Assembly (NCBI GenBank): GCA_018907035.1
Contig: JACCIC010000167.1
Location: 1,054,001 to 1,118,000, forward strand
Reading direction: 5' to 3'
Length of the DNA stretch: 64,000 nt
Origin: Sycobia sp. Sy_11
Taxonomy: Eukaryota > Arthropoda > Insecta > Hymenoptera > Epichrysomallidae
Of this stretch, positions 10,999-20,659 are shown piece after piece. Every line of letters starts with the position of its first letter. Position 1 is the first letter of the stretch. The notes under the pieces are model-generated. The model was given only the letters and a program-made list of their open reading frames with translations, searched no databases and was not told the DNA's origin. Made by a program: the position numbers and the translations under genes.

Positions 10999-12231
10999 AT
11001 TCTCTTAAAGAGTTCGGAGTACCTGGTTATTTACAGAATGTCGTGGCCAACTATTTTGAGAATAGAATAAGGGGTTATGGGACCTATATTGTGGAATATT
11101 ATGTATGATGGCGTGTTGAGGATTCCACAACCGCCTGGTTCAATAACAGTAGGGTACGCCGACGATATCGCTCTAGTAGTGACGGCTAAGACCCTTGATG
11201 AACTCACTGAAAATGCCAATGAGGCAATCAGCAACATCAGTAGATGGATTAAGTTGGCTGGTCTACTATTGGAGGAGCACAAGACAGAAGTAGTTCTTGT
11301 CAGCAGTCGTAAGAAGTTAGATAGTATTACTCTTAAAGTTGGTAGCTGCCGCATTAGTTCTGCGCCATCTTTCCGATACTTGGGTGTACAGCTTGATGCC
11401 AGGTTAAACTTCAAAGAGCATCTAAAGATATCTGGCGAAAAAGCGCAACGAGTTTCAGCTGCCTTGTGTCGGCTCATGCCTAACATTGGTGGCCCACGCC
11501 CACCCCAGAGGAAGCTATTAGCTTATGTTGTTAATTCTGTCAGCATGTATGCAGCACCAATCTGGCATCATGCATGTGGAATTAAATCGTATTGTGAGCT
11601 GGCCATTGCGACCCGTCGTCACTGCTGTATACGTATTATTAGTGGTTACAGAACAGTATCCACCGACGCTGCTGAGGTACTTGTCGGAATTCTTCCTTTC
11701 GATTCAGCTGCAGATGAACTGGCTAGGCTGCACAACATATGTAAGGCCGCAGTGGATTCTCTACAAGGTGCTAAAAACGTGGAACGTCATCGTTCTATAG
11801 AAATATGGCAAAAACGGTGGACCGATTCTAGCAAAAGCCGATGGACTTATCGTATCCTTCCAGACATACACAGATGTATCAATAGGAAACACGGGGAATT
11901 AGATTTCCATCTAACCCAGTTGCTGACTGGACATGGTTGTTTTAGGTTCTATTTCCACCGCTTTCACCTGGATAATAATGATTTCTGTCCCATCTGTCCG
12001 ACTTTGGTCGAGGATGCCGAGCATATATTAGTGAGCTGCCCTCATTTTAGAACACAACGTGAGCACTTCATGAACATCATCAATAAGCCAATAAGACCAG
12101 AGAGCATCCTATCAATAATGCTGGAATCTTCTGAAAACTGGAAGGCAGTAGCCAGTTTCGCAAAAGAGGTGATGAACAAACTTAGAAATGCCGATAGAAC
12201 TAGGCGAAGGGCCCAGGATGAACCAGACTAA
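10998..12231 (+). pseudogene. R1-clade ORF2 remnant (RT palm/thumb and C-terminal zinc motif)
   Basis: C-terminal part of the ORF2 protein. The endonuclease and RT fingers are deleted. 10998-11066 encodes RT residues (EFGVPGYLQNVVANYFENRI). A small deletion with frameshift near 11066-11077 then removes the usual GGVPQGSVL segment. The frame resumes at 11077 (MGPILWNIMYDGVLRI) and is open to TAA/TAG-free end at 12231. The catalytic GYADDIAL motif is intact (about residues 26-33 of this frame). The C-terminus carries the R1-type zinc motif CPICPTLVEDAEHILVSCPHF (C-x2-C...H...C, near 11990-12050). The element cannot move by itself. Confidence 0.85.
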
Positions 12232-12380
12232 CTGATTCTATTTTAAGATGCAGAGGACGAACACCGAACCCCTGATCACTTGTGTGGATGGGGGACGTAG
12301 GATAGTGTCATAAGAAGAGGAGTCGTATAGGCTAACTGACAGCCCCGCCGAAGTAATATTCCGGCGGGATGCTGGTTCTT
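12232..12380 (+). other. 3' UTR of the R1-like element with GC-rich hairpin
   Basis: After the ORF2 stop, CCCGCCG (12344-12350) and CGGCGGG (12362-12368) can form a 7-bp stem around an 11-nt loop. This is a typical place for an RT-recognition hairpin, although the role here is inferred. Just downstream (12380-12424) is sequence resembling 5989-6028. Confidence 0.55.
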
Positions 12381-12499
12381 TAACTTAAAACTTTGATGTT
12401 CAAATTTTAATCTCATTTTGACGCGCGCGCGCGTGTAATTGTATGTGTAATTATATAAATAAATACGTGTAATTGTGTGTGTAGGGGCGATGGGTGAAG

Positions 12500-12507
<8 letters not shown>

Positions 12508-12537
<30 letters not shown>
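12508..12537. repeat. (TA)n microsatellite used as mariner target
   Basis: TA run whose last unit (12536-12537) is the mariner target duplication. Confidence 0.9.
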
Positions 12538-12541
<4 letters not shown>

Positions 12542-13824
12542 GAGTGTGAATAAGTCTTTCCCGTTTTTTGTAAGAGATGGCGCCACCAATACTGTGCGAG
12601 TATTCAATGGTTACATATGTCATAATCAAAGCTTATTCATATGTCAACAATTCCATACTAACACATTAGTTAAAATTTTTTCGCATCATAAATTTTTGAT
12701 ATCGTGAAAATGTCGAAATTTGAGCCGAGTCGACGTCATTTGCGGGAAGTTTCACTTTATTGGTTCAATTTTAAGAAATCTGCTGCCGAGACGCATCGAT
12801 TGCTTCAGGAGGCTTATGGAGAAGGTTGTGTCGATGATTCAAGTGTTCGCGGATGGTTTCGACGCTTCAAAAGCGGTGATTTCGACGTGGAAGACAAGGA
12901 GCGTTCCGGGCGGCCGCAAATCTTTGAAGAACGAGAATTGACGACTTTGCTTGATGAAGATTCTTGTCAAACGCAAGAAGAACTTGCTGAAGCATTGGGA
13001 GTTGACCGAACAACCATTTCCAAGCGTTTGAAAGCCATGGGAATGATCCAAAAGCAAGGAAATTGGGTGCCGTACGAACTGAAGCTGAGAGACGTCGAAC
13101 GGCGTTTTTTCACTTGCGAACAGCTGCTTCAGCGACATAAAAGAAAGGGTTTTCTGCATTGTATCGTGACTGGCGATGAAAAGTGGATACGTTACGATAA
13201 TCCGAAGCGAAGAAAATCATGGGGACTACCCGGCCATGCATCATCTTCGACGGCCAAGCCAAATATTCATGGCGCCAAGCTCATGCTCTGTATATGGTAG
13301 GACCAGCTAGGTGTGGTTTACTATGAGCTTCTAAAACCGAATGAAAGGATCACAGGCGAGGTCTATCGACGACAATTGATGCGTTTGAGCCGCGCACTGC
13401 GAGAAAAACGGCCACAATACTCCGACAGGCACGACAAAGTTATTTTGCAACATGACAATGCTCGCCCACATGTTGCACCGCCGGTGAAAACATACTTAGA
13501 AACGCTCAAATGGGAAGTCCTACCCCACCCGCCGTATAGTCCAGACGTTGCTCCGTCTGATTACCATCTCTTCAGATCGATGACGCATGGCCTGGCTGAC
13601 CAGCACTTCCATTCCTACGAGGAAGCCAAAAAATGGGTGGATGACTGGATAGAGGCCAAACCGGTCGAATTTTTTCGCAACGGGATTCGTATGTTGCCAG
13701 AAAGATGGGAAAAAGTTGTAGCTAGCGATGGCCAATACTTTCGATAATTCATTTGTAACCATTTTTTTACAATAAAAGCTCAAAATTTGAAAAAAAAACG
13801 GGAAAGACTTATTCACATACCTGA
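12538..13824 (+). mobile_element. mariner element, complete with TIRs, one nonsense codon
   Basis: 1287-bp mariner, a normal length for the family. The left TIR (12538-12568, containing GTGAATAAGTCTTTCCCG) and the right TIR (13795-13824) match over about 30 bp with three differences in the outermost bases. TA at 12536-12537 and 13825-13826 flank it. The single open frame fills the element. It is the best-preserved DNA transposon of the window. Confidence 0.95.
12710..13747 (+). pseudogene. mariner transposase, full length (345 codons) with one internal TAG
   Basis: DD34D transposase that excises and reinserts the element at TA sites. The length of 345 codons from ATG 12710 equals the family norm. 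The N-terminal half is the paired helix-turn-helix TIR-binding domain (WFRRFKSGDFDVEDKERSGRP linker about residues 46-66; VDRTTISKRLKAMG second HTH). Catalytic residues are all present: TGDEKW (about residue 156), QHDNARPH (about 248) and PSDYHLF (about 283), with 34 residues between the second and third Asp. The only visible lesion is TAG at 13298-13300 (codon 197), where the family normally has Trp (WW before D). So it is a recent pseudogene. Confidence 0.95.
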
Positions 13825-13834
13825 TATATTATTC

Positions 13835-13836
<2 letters not shown>

Positions 13837-13904
<68 letters not shown>
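13837..13904. repeat. (GA)n microsatellite
   Basis: About 34 GA units immediately right of the mariner and left of a dispersed repeat. Confidence 0.95.
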
Positions 13905-13908
<4 letters not shown>

Positions 13909-14150
13909 TGGACTTTGGTCGCGGTTGAAGTCCGTCCGAACCGCCGAAATAAACAAAATAATTAGTCACGCATTTATATTAAAATTTATATATAGATGTA
14001 TAGACGCGCAGTTGTTTTCTTTTTCGCTCGGTCCTTCACTTCCCCTACTTCCCCTCTTGGGCATCGTGTCGACATGCCACGTTGCCTCTCCCCTTAATAG
14101 CAGCCTGTACACGCGCCCGCTGTTTCTCCTTCTTTGCCTTGTTCGTGATT
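13905..14150 (+). repeat. dispersed repeat (third copy)
   Basis: Same family as 5663-5935 and 6165-6290. It has CTTTTTCGCTCGGTCCTTCA near 14020-14040, the GGCATCGTG word, CCCCTTAATAGCAG and GCCCGCTGTTTCTCC. It starts with a GGACTTTGGTCGCGG word shared with the first copy. Confidence 0.7.
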
Positions 14151-14240
14151 CTCCCACAAAATCTGGCGCTGTCACGGAACCAACGCCGCCTATCTCTCTG
14201 GCAATCTCGGTTCATCTCTGGTCTAAGTTAACTTTTGAAC

Positions 14241-14458
14241 TAATCATCTATCAAAGATATATTCATGACGTCTTTACAATTGTACCAAAATATTTTGTAG
14301 GCGTAATGGTGGATGTTTTTAATTGTATACATAATCGAAATAAATTTACAAAAGACATAATGTTAAACAATAAATTCTTTTTGAATACAATTTGTATTGC
14401 ATTACCGAACATTATCTTCTTTTGGTATAAACTCCGGAGAGTTTGTATTATACCGTGA
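14241..14458 (+). pseudogene. Penelope-like element RT fragment
   Basis: A fragment reading RYIHDVFTIVPKYFVGVMVD followed by NCIHNRNKFTK. It aligns with the catalytic palm of the Penelope-like RT found on the minus strand near 53530-53760 (RYVDDILTIVP). The catalytic YxDD is changed to YIHD. Everything 5' and 3' of this block is missing, and the frame upstream is unrelated. Confidence 0.75.
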
Positions 14459-15070
14459 AGAGGGTTTTGGAGATCAATTATTTCGACGTTAGTTAGCAAG
14501 TTTTCAACGTTGCTTTTCAAGGTTGGTGCACCTTCTTAGTACTTGTATTTATTTGGAATTCGTTAGATAACAATTTTTATTGATTTTGTTCAATATAGAG
14601 CGATGTGTTTAATAATTCGAAGATCTTGTATATATTTAATGTATCAAATTATAAGTGTAAGAGAGAAAGAGAGATAATAACATAGAGTAATAGGTTATAA
14701 GAAGAGCAAGCGCGTACGCATCATTTGATAATATTTATTCTTTTTCTCCGTAAGGTGCCGCTCTTGTTGCTTGGTCTATCTGACAGACTTGTAAATTTTC
14801 TCTCTCACATCCTGTGTGAACGGAAATAATAAATCTCAAGATTTTTGTGTATTCAAACAGATAAGTTTTTTTTTCCTTTTTGGTTTGTAATAGAACATCT
14901 CATAATATCTCCCTTTACCTGATTATGGTCCTGTCTTTTGCTGGATTATTAATAATCCATTGATATTATTTATTATTTAAATAAATTAAAATAAATAAAT
15001 TCCAGGATAAAAAAGTAAGTCTCAGGAAAAATAATAGTAATGAACCTACGATCCACCCAAATTGTTTTTA
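14459..15070. other. spacer, nothing recognised
   Basis: AT-rich sequence with a short imperfect GA run (about 14660-14675). No gene seen. Confidence 0.5.
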
Positions 15071-15379
15071 AAACTGCGACGGCCAAAAACGCGCAAATTT
15101 ATTACAATCGAAATTTATTGTTCAAGCTACTAGTACATCTATTTTCCTGAATGTACTCCATATACATCTACGAAATTAGATGTATAACACCACCGTGAAT
15201 ATTAGATTAAATAATTTATACTTAAGCCATAAATATGAAATTAAAATAAAACTAGTACATATTATATTAAATATCACACGGTAAACATAACGAAAACGGG
15301 CAAAGATCGCGACGACTTCTGGAGAAGGTAGTCGACGCATCTGCCGAAAACCGAACAGTAGAGAGAGAACGCAATACCT

Positions 15380-15381
<2 letters not shown>

Positions 15382-15425
<44 letters not shown>

Positions 15426-15455
15426 ACTACTACTACTACTACACTACTACTACTA
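15382..15455. repeat. (CT)n then (ACT)n microsatellite inside the LTR
   Basis: The CT run passes into ACT triplets. The same compound tract, longer, is in the 3' LTR at about 24498-24622, so it belongs to the U3 region of this family. Confidence 0.9.
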
Positions 15456-15478
15456 AGCTTAAGCCCGAAGCATACAGT

Positions 15479-15557
15479 AGAGGGGATACACTGCGCGCGG
15501 CAAGAAAGAGCCGCGTCAAGTGTATTAGGCCGGCGGCCGCTATCCCCTCTAATACAC
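15479..15557 (+). repeat. interleaved inverted repeats in U3
   Basis: AGAGGGGATA (15479-15488) pairs with TATCCCCTCT (15541-15550). GTGTATTAG (15520-15528) pairs with CTAATACAC (15549-15557). The two pairings interleave. Both are kept in the solo LTR (62779-62855, minus). Confidence 0.8.
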
Positions 15558-15717
15558 GCTGCATACATACTAGTGTACGCTCTCACCAAACGGCGCGCGC
15601 CAACAGCGAATATTGTGGTAGGCGAACGCGTGCATTCCAGTATATACAACGGGTGCTCGAAAACGAATTCACCCGCTGTATTTAACTAAATTAATTTAAT
15701 AACATTACTAAATGTGC

Positions 15718-15758
<41 letters not shown>

Positions 15759-15761
<3 letters not shown>

Positions 15762-16889
15762 AACGGCGTTTTCGCCGTTAACTTTACCTTACTTTCAATG
15801 CTACACGTAGCCGTGGATGCTCCGCTGATACCTAGACGTGGTAACTAGAATCGGGTGAGATGAGCAAGAAATTAATCTACACGGAGTTTAGATTTGACAT
15901 AGGCTTGGCGCTTTTTTATTTATTTACACACGCACTCGTCTCACACACACACACACTCTCTCACACATATTACACTACGCAGATTCCGCGACACTTCTAT
16001 CGGTTATAATTATAAGCTAACACGATACAATTACACGTGATTACTTACGACACGGGAGACTGGGACAAACGATAGGGACATATACGGCGAATGAACGATC
16101 ACTTGGGGGAGATAATCGCGGCGCGAGCGCGGCGGCGACGGACTCGACTAACCTAGGATCTAGCGCACACAGCGGACAATTACTTGTCTGCGTGCTACAC
16201 AGCGGCGCGTCCTCTGCCTTCGTCGGGAACAGCTGCAGGGTGCGGTGGTGATCGCTCCCGTCCTCTGTCGCTCGACACTCGTCAAGCAGGCAGCGGTGGC
16301 GGTGGCGGCGAGGTTGGACTCGCTCTCTCGCGCGCTTCCTCTCGTTCGGCTCGACTCCTATCGGGCGGACCGTCGACGATGCTGCTGCTGCTGGGGCCGT
16401 CCGCTGGTTGGTGATGGAAGCGATGAGCGGATTGCTCACTGGCGTCCGACTGTGCGCGACTCCGGTCGTGCAGGCGGCCGCGGCTGCGGCGGTGTTATTA
16501 GCGTAATGGCTGCCGGAGAACTGATTGCTCTCCCGAGGTGAACGTTAGCTATGACGCAAACCGTCGTGACGTAGACCCGAATGTTCGCCAGGTCCTCTCT
16601 GCCTTCAGGACTGTCTCCAGGTATATGTGTTGGAACTCAGAAGCCATTCACGATGCGGGGCTGGAAGTCCTCGTACGTTAGGACGACCGGGAAACGCAGT
16701 ACGGCGATAATGACAACGCGTCAGTCTCCTAGCGTGGCTCAGCAGAGAAGAGCGCCTTCGCTTCTCTCTCGTTCGAGCTCGCGTTGCGCGGCGCTTCGCG
16801 TGCGCCCTTTTGGCAGCGCAACTGTATTATTCACGCTTACGCGCGTACGCGGTTTTTAAACGCAGGGACCGTCGATCGGGATGGTTACA
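15759..16889 (-). mobile_element. nested solo LTR (LTR-B) inserted in LTR-A
   Basis: 1131 bp bounded by TGTAACGGCG and GGTTACA, interrupting the TA tract that is continuous in the 3' LTR copy of LTR-A. The flanks are ATAT on both sides, which fits a 4-bp duplication but is not decisive in TA repeats. The left end folds on itself (AACGGCG-TTTT-CGCCGTT). AATAAA on the minus strand at 15915-15924, about 155 bp before that end, suggests minus orientation. The body is CpG-rich. The frames inside it are low complexity and not called as genes. Confidence 0.8.
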
Positions 16890-16924
<35 letters not shown>

Positions 16925-17124
16925 AGCATGTATACAATCACTGTGCGCAGCACACCGGCTGCAAATACAAGCAACAAATCGTAAATAATAATTGTTATAA
17001 TTAATATTAAATATTATTTTTATTAATTGTTATTCTTATTATTATTATTATTAATATAATTATTATCATTCAGCGCATCGTCCGAAATTAAACGACCGGC
17101 GACGGAATTATACGATTATTTTGC

Positions 17125-17132
17125 TATAAAAG
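17125..17132 (+). promoter_or_regulatory. TATA box of the 5' LTR
   Basis: TATAAAAG, conserved in the 3' LTR (24976-24983) and, on the minus strand, in the solo LTR (62372-62379). It probably sets the U3/R boundary some 25-30 bp downstream. Confidence 0.75.
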
Positions 17133-17261
17133 GGCCTGCAAAAGGCAAAATCGAGACTTCGCCCGGTTAACCAACTGCCTCGAAGTTGATTTACACGAAC
17201 TCTCCCCGGAGCTAAAAACTCATCCAGAGCTCAATAAATTCCTGCTTGAAAATCCTGTCCG

Positions 17262-17460
17262 AAATTATTAGTTTAAACTCTGTTGCGAGGCGCTCCTCAA
17301 AAGACAGATGGCTAATAATTTTACCTATCCTTAAGTGAACGTGATCCTGGTTGCGAGACGCTCCTCAAAAGACCAGCCGTTTACTTATCCCGACCAGTCA
17401 ATTTTCCCTTAACTCTTGATCCTGGTTGCGAGGCGCTCCTCAAAAGACCAGCGGAGTTAA
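17262..17460 (+). other. three tandem RNA stem-loops with shared apical motif (5' LTR)
   Basis: Each unit has an apical part GTTGCGAGGCG then CTCCTCAAAAGAC, closed by CTGGT/ACCAG (or CTGT/ACAG), and a unit-specific outer stem. Unit 1: AAATTATTAG 17262-17271 with CTAATAATTT 17312-17321. Unit 2: AAGTGAACG 17333-17341 with CGTTTACTT 17378-17386, one mismatch. Unit 3: TTAACTC 17409-17415 with GAGTTAA 17454-17460. GAGG/CCTC inside the apex can form a small inner hairpin. The array lies between the TATA box and AATAAA, so in the predicted R region, present at both ends of the transcript. Confidence 0.8.
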
Positions 17461-17709
17461 GCTTACCTTATTTTAACCTACTTAGATTGTATCTGTCTCG
17501 TTGTAAAAATTCCCCCGCGTGGAAAATAACATCGGGTATCCGTGCGGTAAATAGCGCCGGATAATATACGCGTCGCGGCAAATAGCGCGAACTTAGGATA
17601 AATAATTATATATAAATCTAGCTATAAAATACCGTTTATTAATTATTTTGTGTTACACATTTGTCTGTTTCATAATCTTGTAAATAGAAGATTTCGCCAA
17701 GATTAATTG

Positions 17710-17715
17710 AATAAA
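17710..17715 (+). promoter_or_regulatory. poly(A) signal of the 5' LTR
   Basis: AATAAA about 150 bp before the LTR end, conserved in the 3' LTR. It marks the probable R/U5 boundary region. Confidence 0.65.
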
Positions 17716-17864
17716 TCCATTTTCATTTTTATTAAGAAAATATACGGTTCTCTTCTGTAATTATTTTCCTGATCCGCCGCCCGATCCCGAAATACTTCCT
17801 CCCCTCTCAAACTACCCTGGGAAAATACCACGTAGGCTATCCCGAGGGGGGCAGGAACGTTACA

Positions 17865-17882
17865 TGGCGCCCAAACAGGGAC
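17865..17882 (+). promoter_or_regulatory. primer binding site, Lys-tRNA type
   Basis: TGGCGCCCAAACAGGGAC begins directly after the LTR's terminal CA. It differs at one position from the 18-nt site complementary to the 3' end of tRNA-Lys(UUU) as used by well-known retroelements. Minus-strand DNA synthesis would start here. Confidence 0.85.
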
Positions 17883-18244
17883 TAGTTTAATAAATTCGTA
17901 AAATTTATATTTGAGTAAAATTTATTATTTCTGTAATTACGGAATAATTTCTTTAAATAGAAATTTTTATATTATTATACAGAAGCTGCATTTTTTCGAT
18001 CTGTGTGAAAAGAGCATAGTGTCGGGTTGAGCGACTAGGTGCTAAGGCGGGTTGAGCCGAAGCACAAAGTAACACACATCGAAATTACAATAAAATTGAC
18101 CGTTTTTAAAAGAGAAAACTGAATTAATAGTTTTCCGATAGAAAAAATAAAAAGAAATTATTTTTTCCATTTCAGAAAATTTAAAAAAATATTACTCAGT
18201 ATATTTTTTTTTCTCATTTCTAATAAAACTAAAAACCTACTACA

Positions 18245-19362
18245 ATGGAAAAACGGCGAGTTAGCTGCATTTATAAATTATCGAAAGAGCAAATAGAAAA
18301 CGAGCACGCAAATAATAATTTGCCAATAGACGGCACAAAAGTGTATTTGCGACAATGTTTAATTGCTCATGTACGAGCTCATCCGGAGCTCTATAGTGAT
18401 AAACCAGAAGATAAAAAGACTTCAATGAAGATCTCAATCGTACACAAGATCTGGCAGATATCGAAGAGGATTTCAAACAACTTTGTATGCAGCTTCTTAA
18501 CCAGCAAACTGCCGCTTCAACTTCCAGTCCTGTCATAGCACGTCCTGCATTAAATACACCTTATGGGACTCCACCTGCTACAGTTTATGTACAGCATTCA
18601 ACTGCCGTACAGGAAAATGCCAAAGTAATGGACCAAATGAGAAAGTGGAATTGTCATTTTGATGGCAAAAACTTACATACCTTTCTCGAAAGGATCCATG
18701 AGTTACAGAGAGCATATAACTTATCCGATCAACAAATTCTGAACGGGTTTCCAGCATTATTGAGAGGTGATGCGCAGTTGTGGCATAGAAATTTAGCGTC
18801 AAATTTAAAAATGTTCATATAATTAGAAGAAGGACTACGAAAATTTTATTTATCGCGTAGTGATCGTCGAAATCTAGATAGACAGATACATAACCGAGTA
18901 CAGGAACCTAATGAGGATATACGTACATTCGACAACTCGCTAATCACATTAATGAGACGTCGAGGAGGTTTTATAGAGGAGCAAAAAACCGAAACAATGT
19001 ACTATAACATGCTTGCCGAATATCGTTTACATATTCGTCGTGATGATGTCGCGTCTACATCAAATATCGTTCAGCACGTAGAAGAATATCTGGAAACGAA
19101 TAAACAGTGTGAGAAACAGAAAAATCACACATCTACAAATCTACACACATCGGATTACTACAGTATAGACCGAAATAAATGTTGCTGGAGGTGCAAACAG
19201 GCGGGCCACGACCGTTTTAAATGCACAAATCAACAGAAGATTTTTTGTTCGTACTGCGGTCGCGATAATGTATATACTCGCGACTGCAAGTGTCATCCAT
19301 CGGGAAACGCCAGGACGGCCGAGCCCACACCGAATCCAGCTCGGCCCCTCAACAATAATTAA
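18245..19362 (+). pseudogene. LTR-A gag pseudogene
   Basis: Capsid-nucleocapsid gene of the gypsy element. ATG 18245 begins 380 bp after the primer site. The first segment ends in a frameshift near 18420. The second continues (QQTAASTSSPVIARP) through the capsid core (LRGDAQLWHRNLASNL near 18760-18810), where TAA at about 18820 interrupts it. The third keeps the capsid C-terminus and a zinc knuckle CCWRCKQAGHDRFKC (about 19180-19224) with a second imperfect one (CSYCGRDNVYTRDCKC). It ends in a Pro-rich tail. Two visible lesions. Confidence 0.85.
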
Positions 19363-19397
19363 ACAAAGAAACAAATAATCGCCACTTTTTAAAGGTT

Positions 19398-19810
19398 ATG
19401 ATTGGCGATTACGGAGTACTAGCACTCCTAGATACAGGGTCAGTAAGCTCATACGTAAGCGAGCAGCTGAGCGTAACATGCATAAAATATGGATGGCATA
19501 GTGAGCCGAGCAAACACGTTGCAGTGCTAGCCAACGGTTCCGAAATTAATCTCGGAAAATATGTATCCGGACCGATTTATGTGCAAGAGTACGCATCCAA
19601 CAAAGATTTTTAGTCATGAAGAGATTAAGCCAACCTATGCTGTTAGACATGGATGCACTTGAGAAGCTAGAATTAAGAATAACACTAAACAACTCCGAAA
19701 TTACAAAGTTGTCTAACTACCAGGAACATCAGGTTTGTACAATCGAAGCACCTAGTGGGCTTCAAAATCTCAGTATCGCCGAGAAGAAAGAATTAACAGT
19801 ACTCCTCTAG
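19398..19810 (+). pseudogene. LTR-A aspartic protease pseudogene
   Basis: N-terminal part of pol. LALLDTGSVSSYVSEQL carries the DTG/S active-site motif (about 19418-19465), followed by VLANGSEINLGKY and a QPMLLDMDALEKLELRI segment corresponding to the C-terminal LLG-type strand (about 19630-19680). TAG near 19611 and another near 19808 break the frame. A second protease-like segment occurs after the integrase at 22417-22888. Confidence 0.8.
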
Positions 19811-19816
19811 CAAGAA

Positions 19817-20656
19817 ATGGACAAATTTCAACATATTAATGGTCCAACTCCTCTCCTGCAACACGAAATCGTATTAGAGGAGAAAACTCCTATTAAACAG
19901 AAATATCGACCGAGGAATCCCGCCATGCAAGAGATTGTGAACAAAGAAGTCGATAAAATGCTCGCAGAAAGTGTAATTCGACCATCCAGTAATCCTTGGA
20001 GTTCACCAGTCGTTATTGTAAAAAAGAAAGATGGAAAAGCGCGATTCTGTGTGGAGTTCAGAAAAGTAAATAAAATTACGAAAAAGGACGCCTACCCGTT
20101 ACCACAAATTAATGCTACACTAGACAAATTACGAGGAGCCCGATATCTATCTACACTGGATCTAAAGAATGGATATTGGCAAGTAGTATTAACACCGGAA
20201 AGCCGCCCTATCACTACCTTTACCGTCGCCGGAAAAGGGCTGTACGAATTCAACGCAATGCTGTTTGGCCTGCATTCAGCGCCGATTACATTTCAAAGAC
20301 TACTAGACAGAGTAATCACCCCAGAGAGGGCACCTTATGCATTTGCATATCTCGACGATATCGTGATAATCTCGCCTACATTCAAGGAGCATCTTAAAAA
20401 ACTAAAAGAAGTTTGCAACCGGTTAAGATTGGTAAAATTCAAACCGAATCCAGAGAAGTGCCATTTCGCCCGTGCAAGCCTAAAATATTTAGGACATATT
20501 GTGGACAAAAATGGTCTACAAACCGATCCGGAGAAAGTAGCCGCTGTACTTAATCTGGCACCACCAAGAAACATGAAAGAAATCCAACGGTTCATGGGTC
20601 TAATATCATGGTATAAAAGGTTCGAATGTTGCCGCACCGCTACATCGTTTAACTAG
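19817..20656 (+). pseudogene. LTR-A reverse transcriptase (open segment of broken pol)
   Basis: RNA-dependent DNA polymerase domain, 279 open codons. Motifs in order: SSPVVIVKKKDGKARFCVEF (about residues 62-80), DAYPLPQINATLDKL, LSTLDLKNGYWQV (first catalytic Asp), FNAMLFGLHSAPITFQ, YLDDIVIISPTFKEH (YLDD catalytic pair, about 20348-20385), KCHFARASLKYLGHIV and FMGLISWYKRF at the end of the connection. The frame is lost right after this. Sequence order and motif style are Ty3/gypsy. Confidence 0.9.
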
Positions 20657-20659
20657 GAA

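Larger units (their letters stand above)
15075..17864 (+). repeat. 5' LTR of LTR-A (interrupted by nested LTR-B)
   Basis: Starts TGCGACGGCC and ends GGAACGTTACA directly before the primer binding site. Without the 1131-bp insertion it is about 1.66 kb. It contains a (CT)n-(ACT)n tract (15382-15455), interleaved palindromes (15479-15557), a TA tract used as insertion site, a TATA box, three tandem stem-loops and a poly(A) signal. Compared with the 3' LTR it retains about 150 bp (about 15512-15660) that the 3' LTR lacks. Confidence 0.9.

Noticed and set aside
13787..14240. Long frame joining the GA tract to the Penelope-like fragment
   Set aside because: Starts inside the mariner terminal repeat and runs through a microsatellite and a repeat. 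Only its last 70 codons are meaningful.
16041..16439. 132-codon minus-strand ORF inside the nested LTR
   Set aside because: Lies in a GC-rich LTR with overlapping open frames on both strands and no motif.
17262..17460. CRISPR-like reading of the three regularly spaced repeats
   Set aside because: Eukaryotic LTR context, only three units, and the 'spacers' are the complementary stems of the hairpins.
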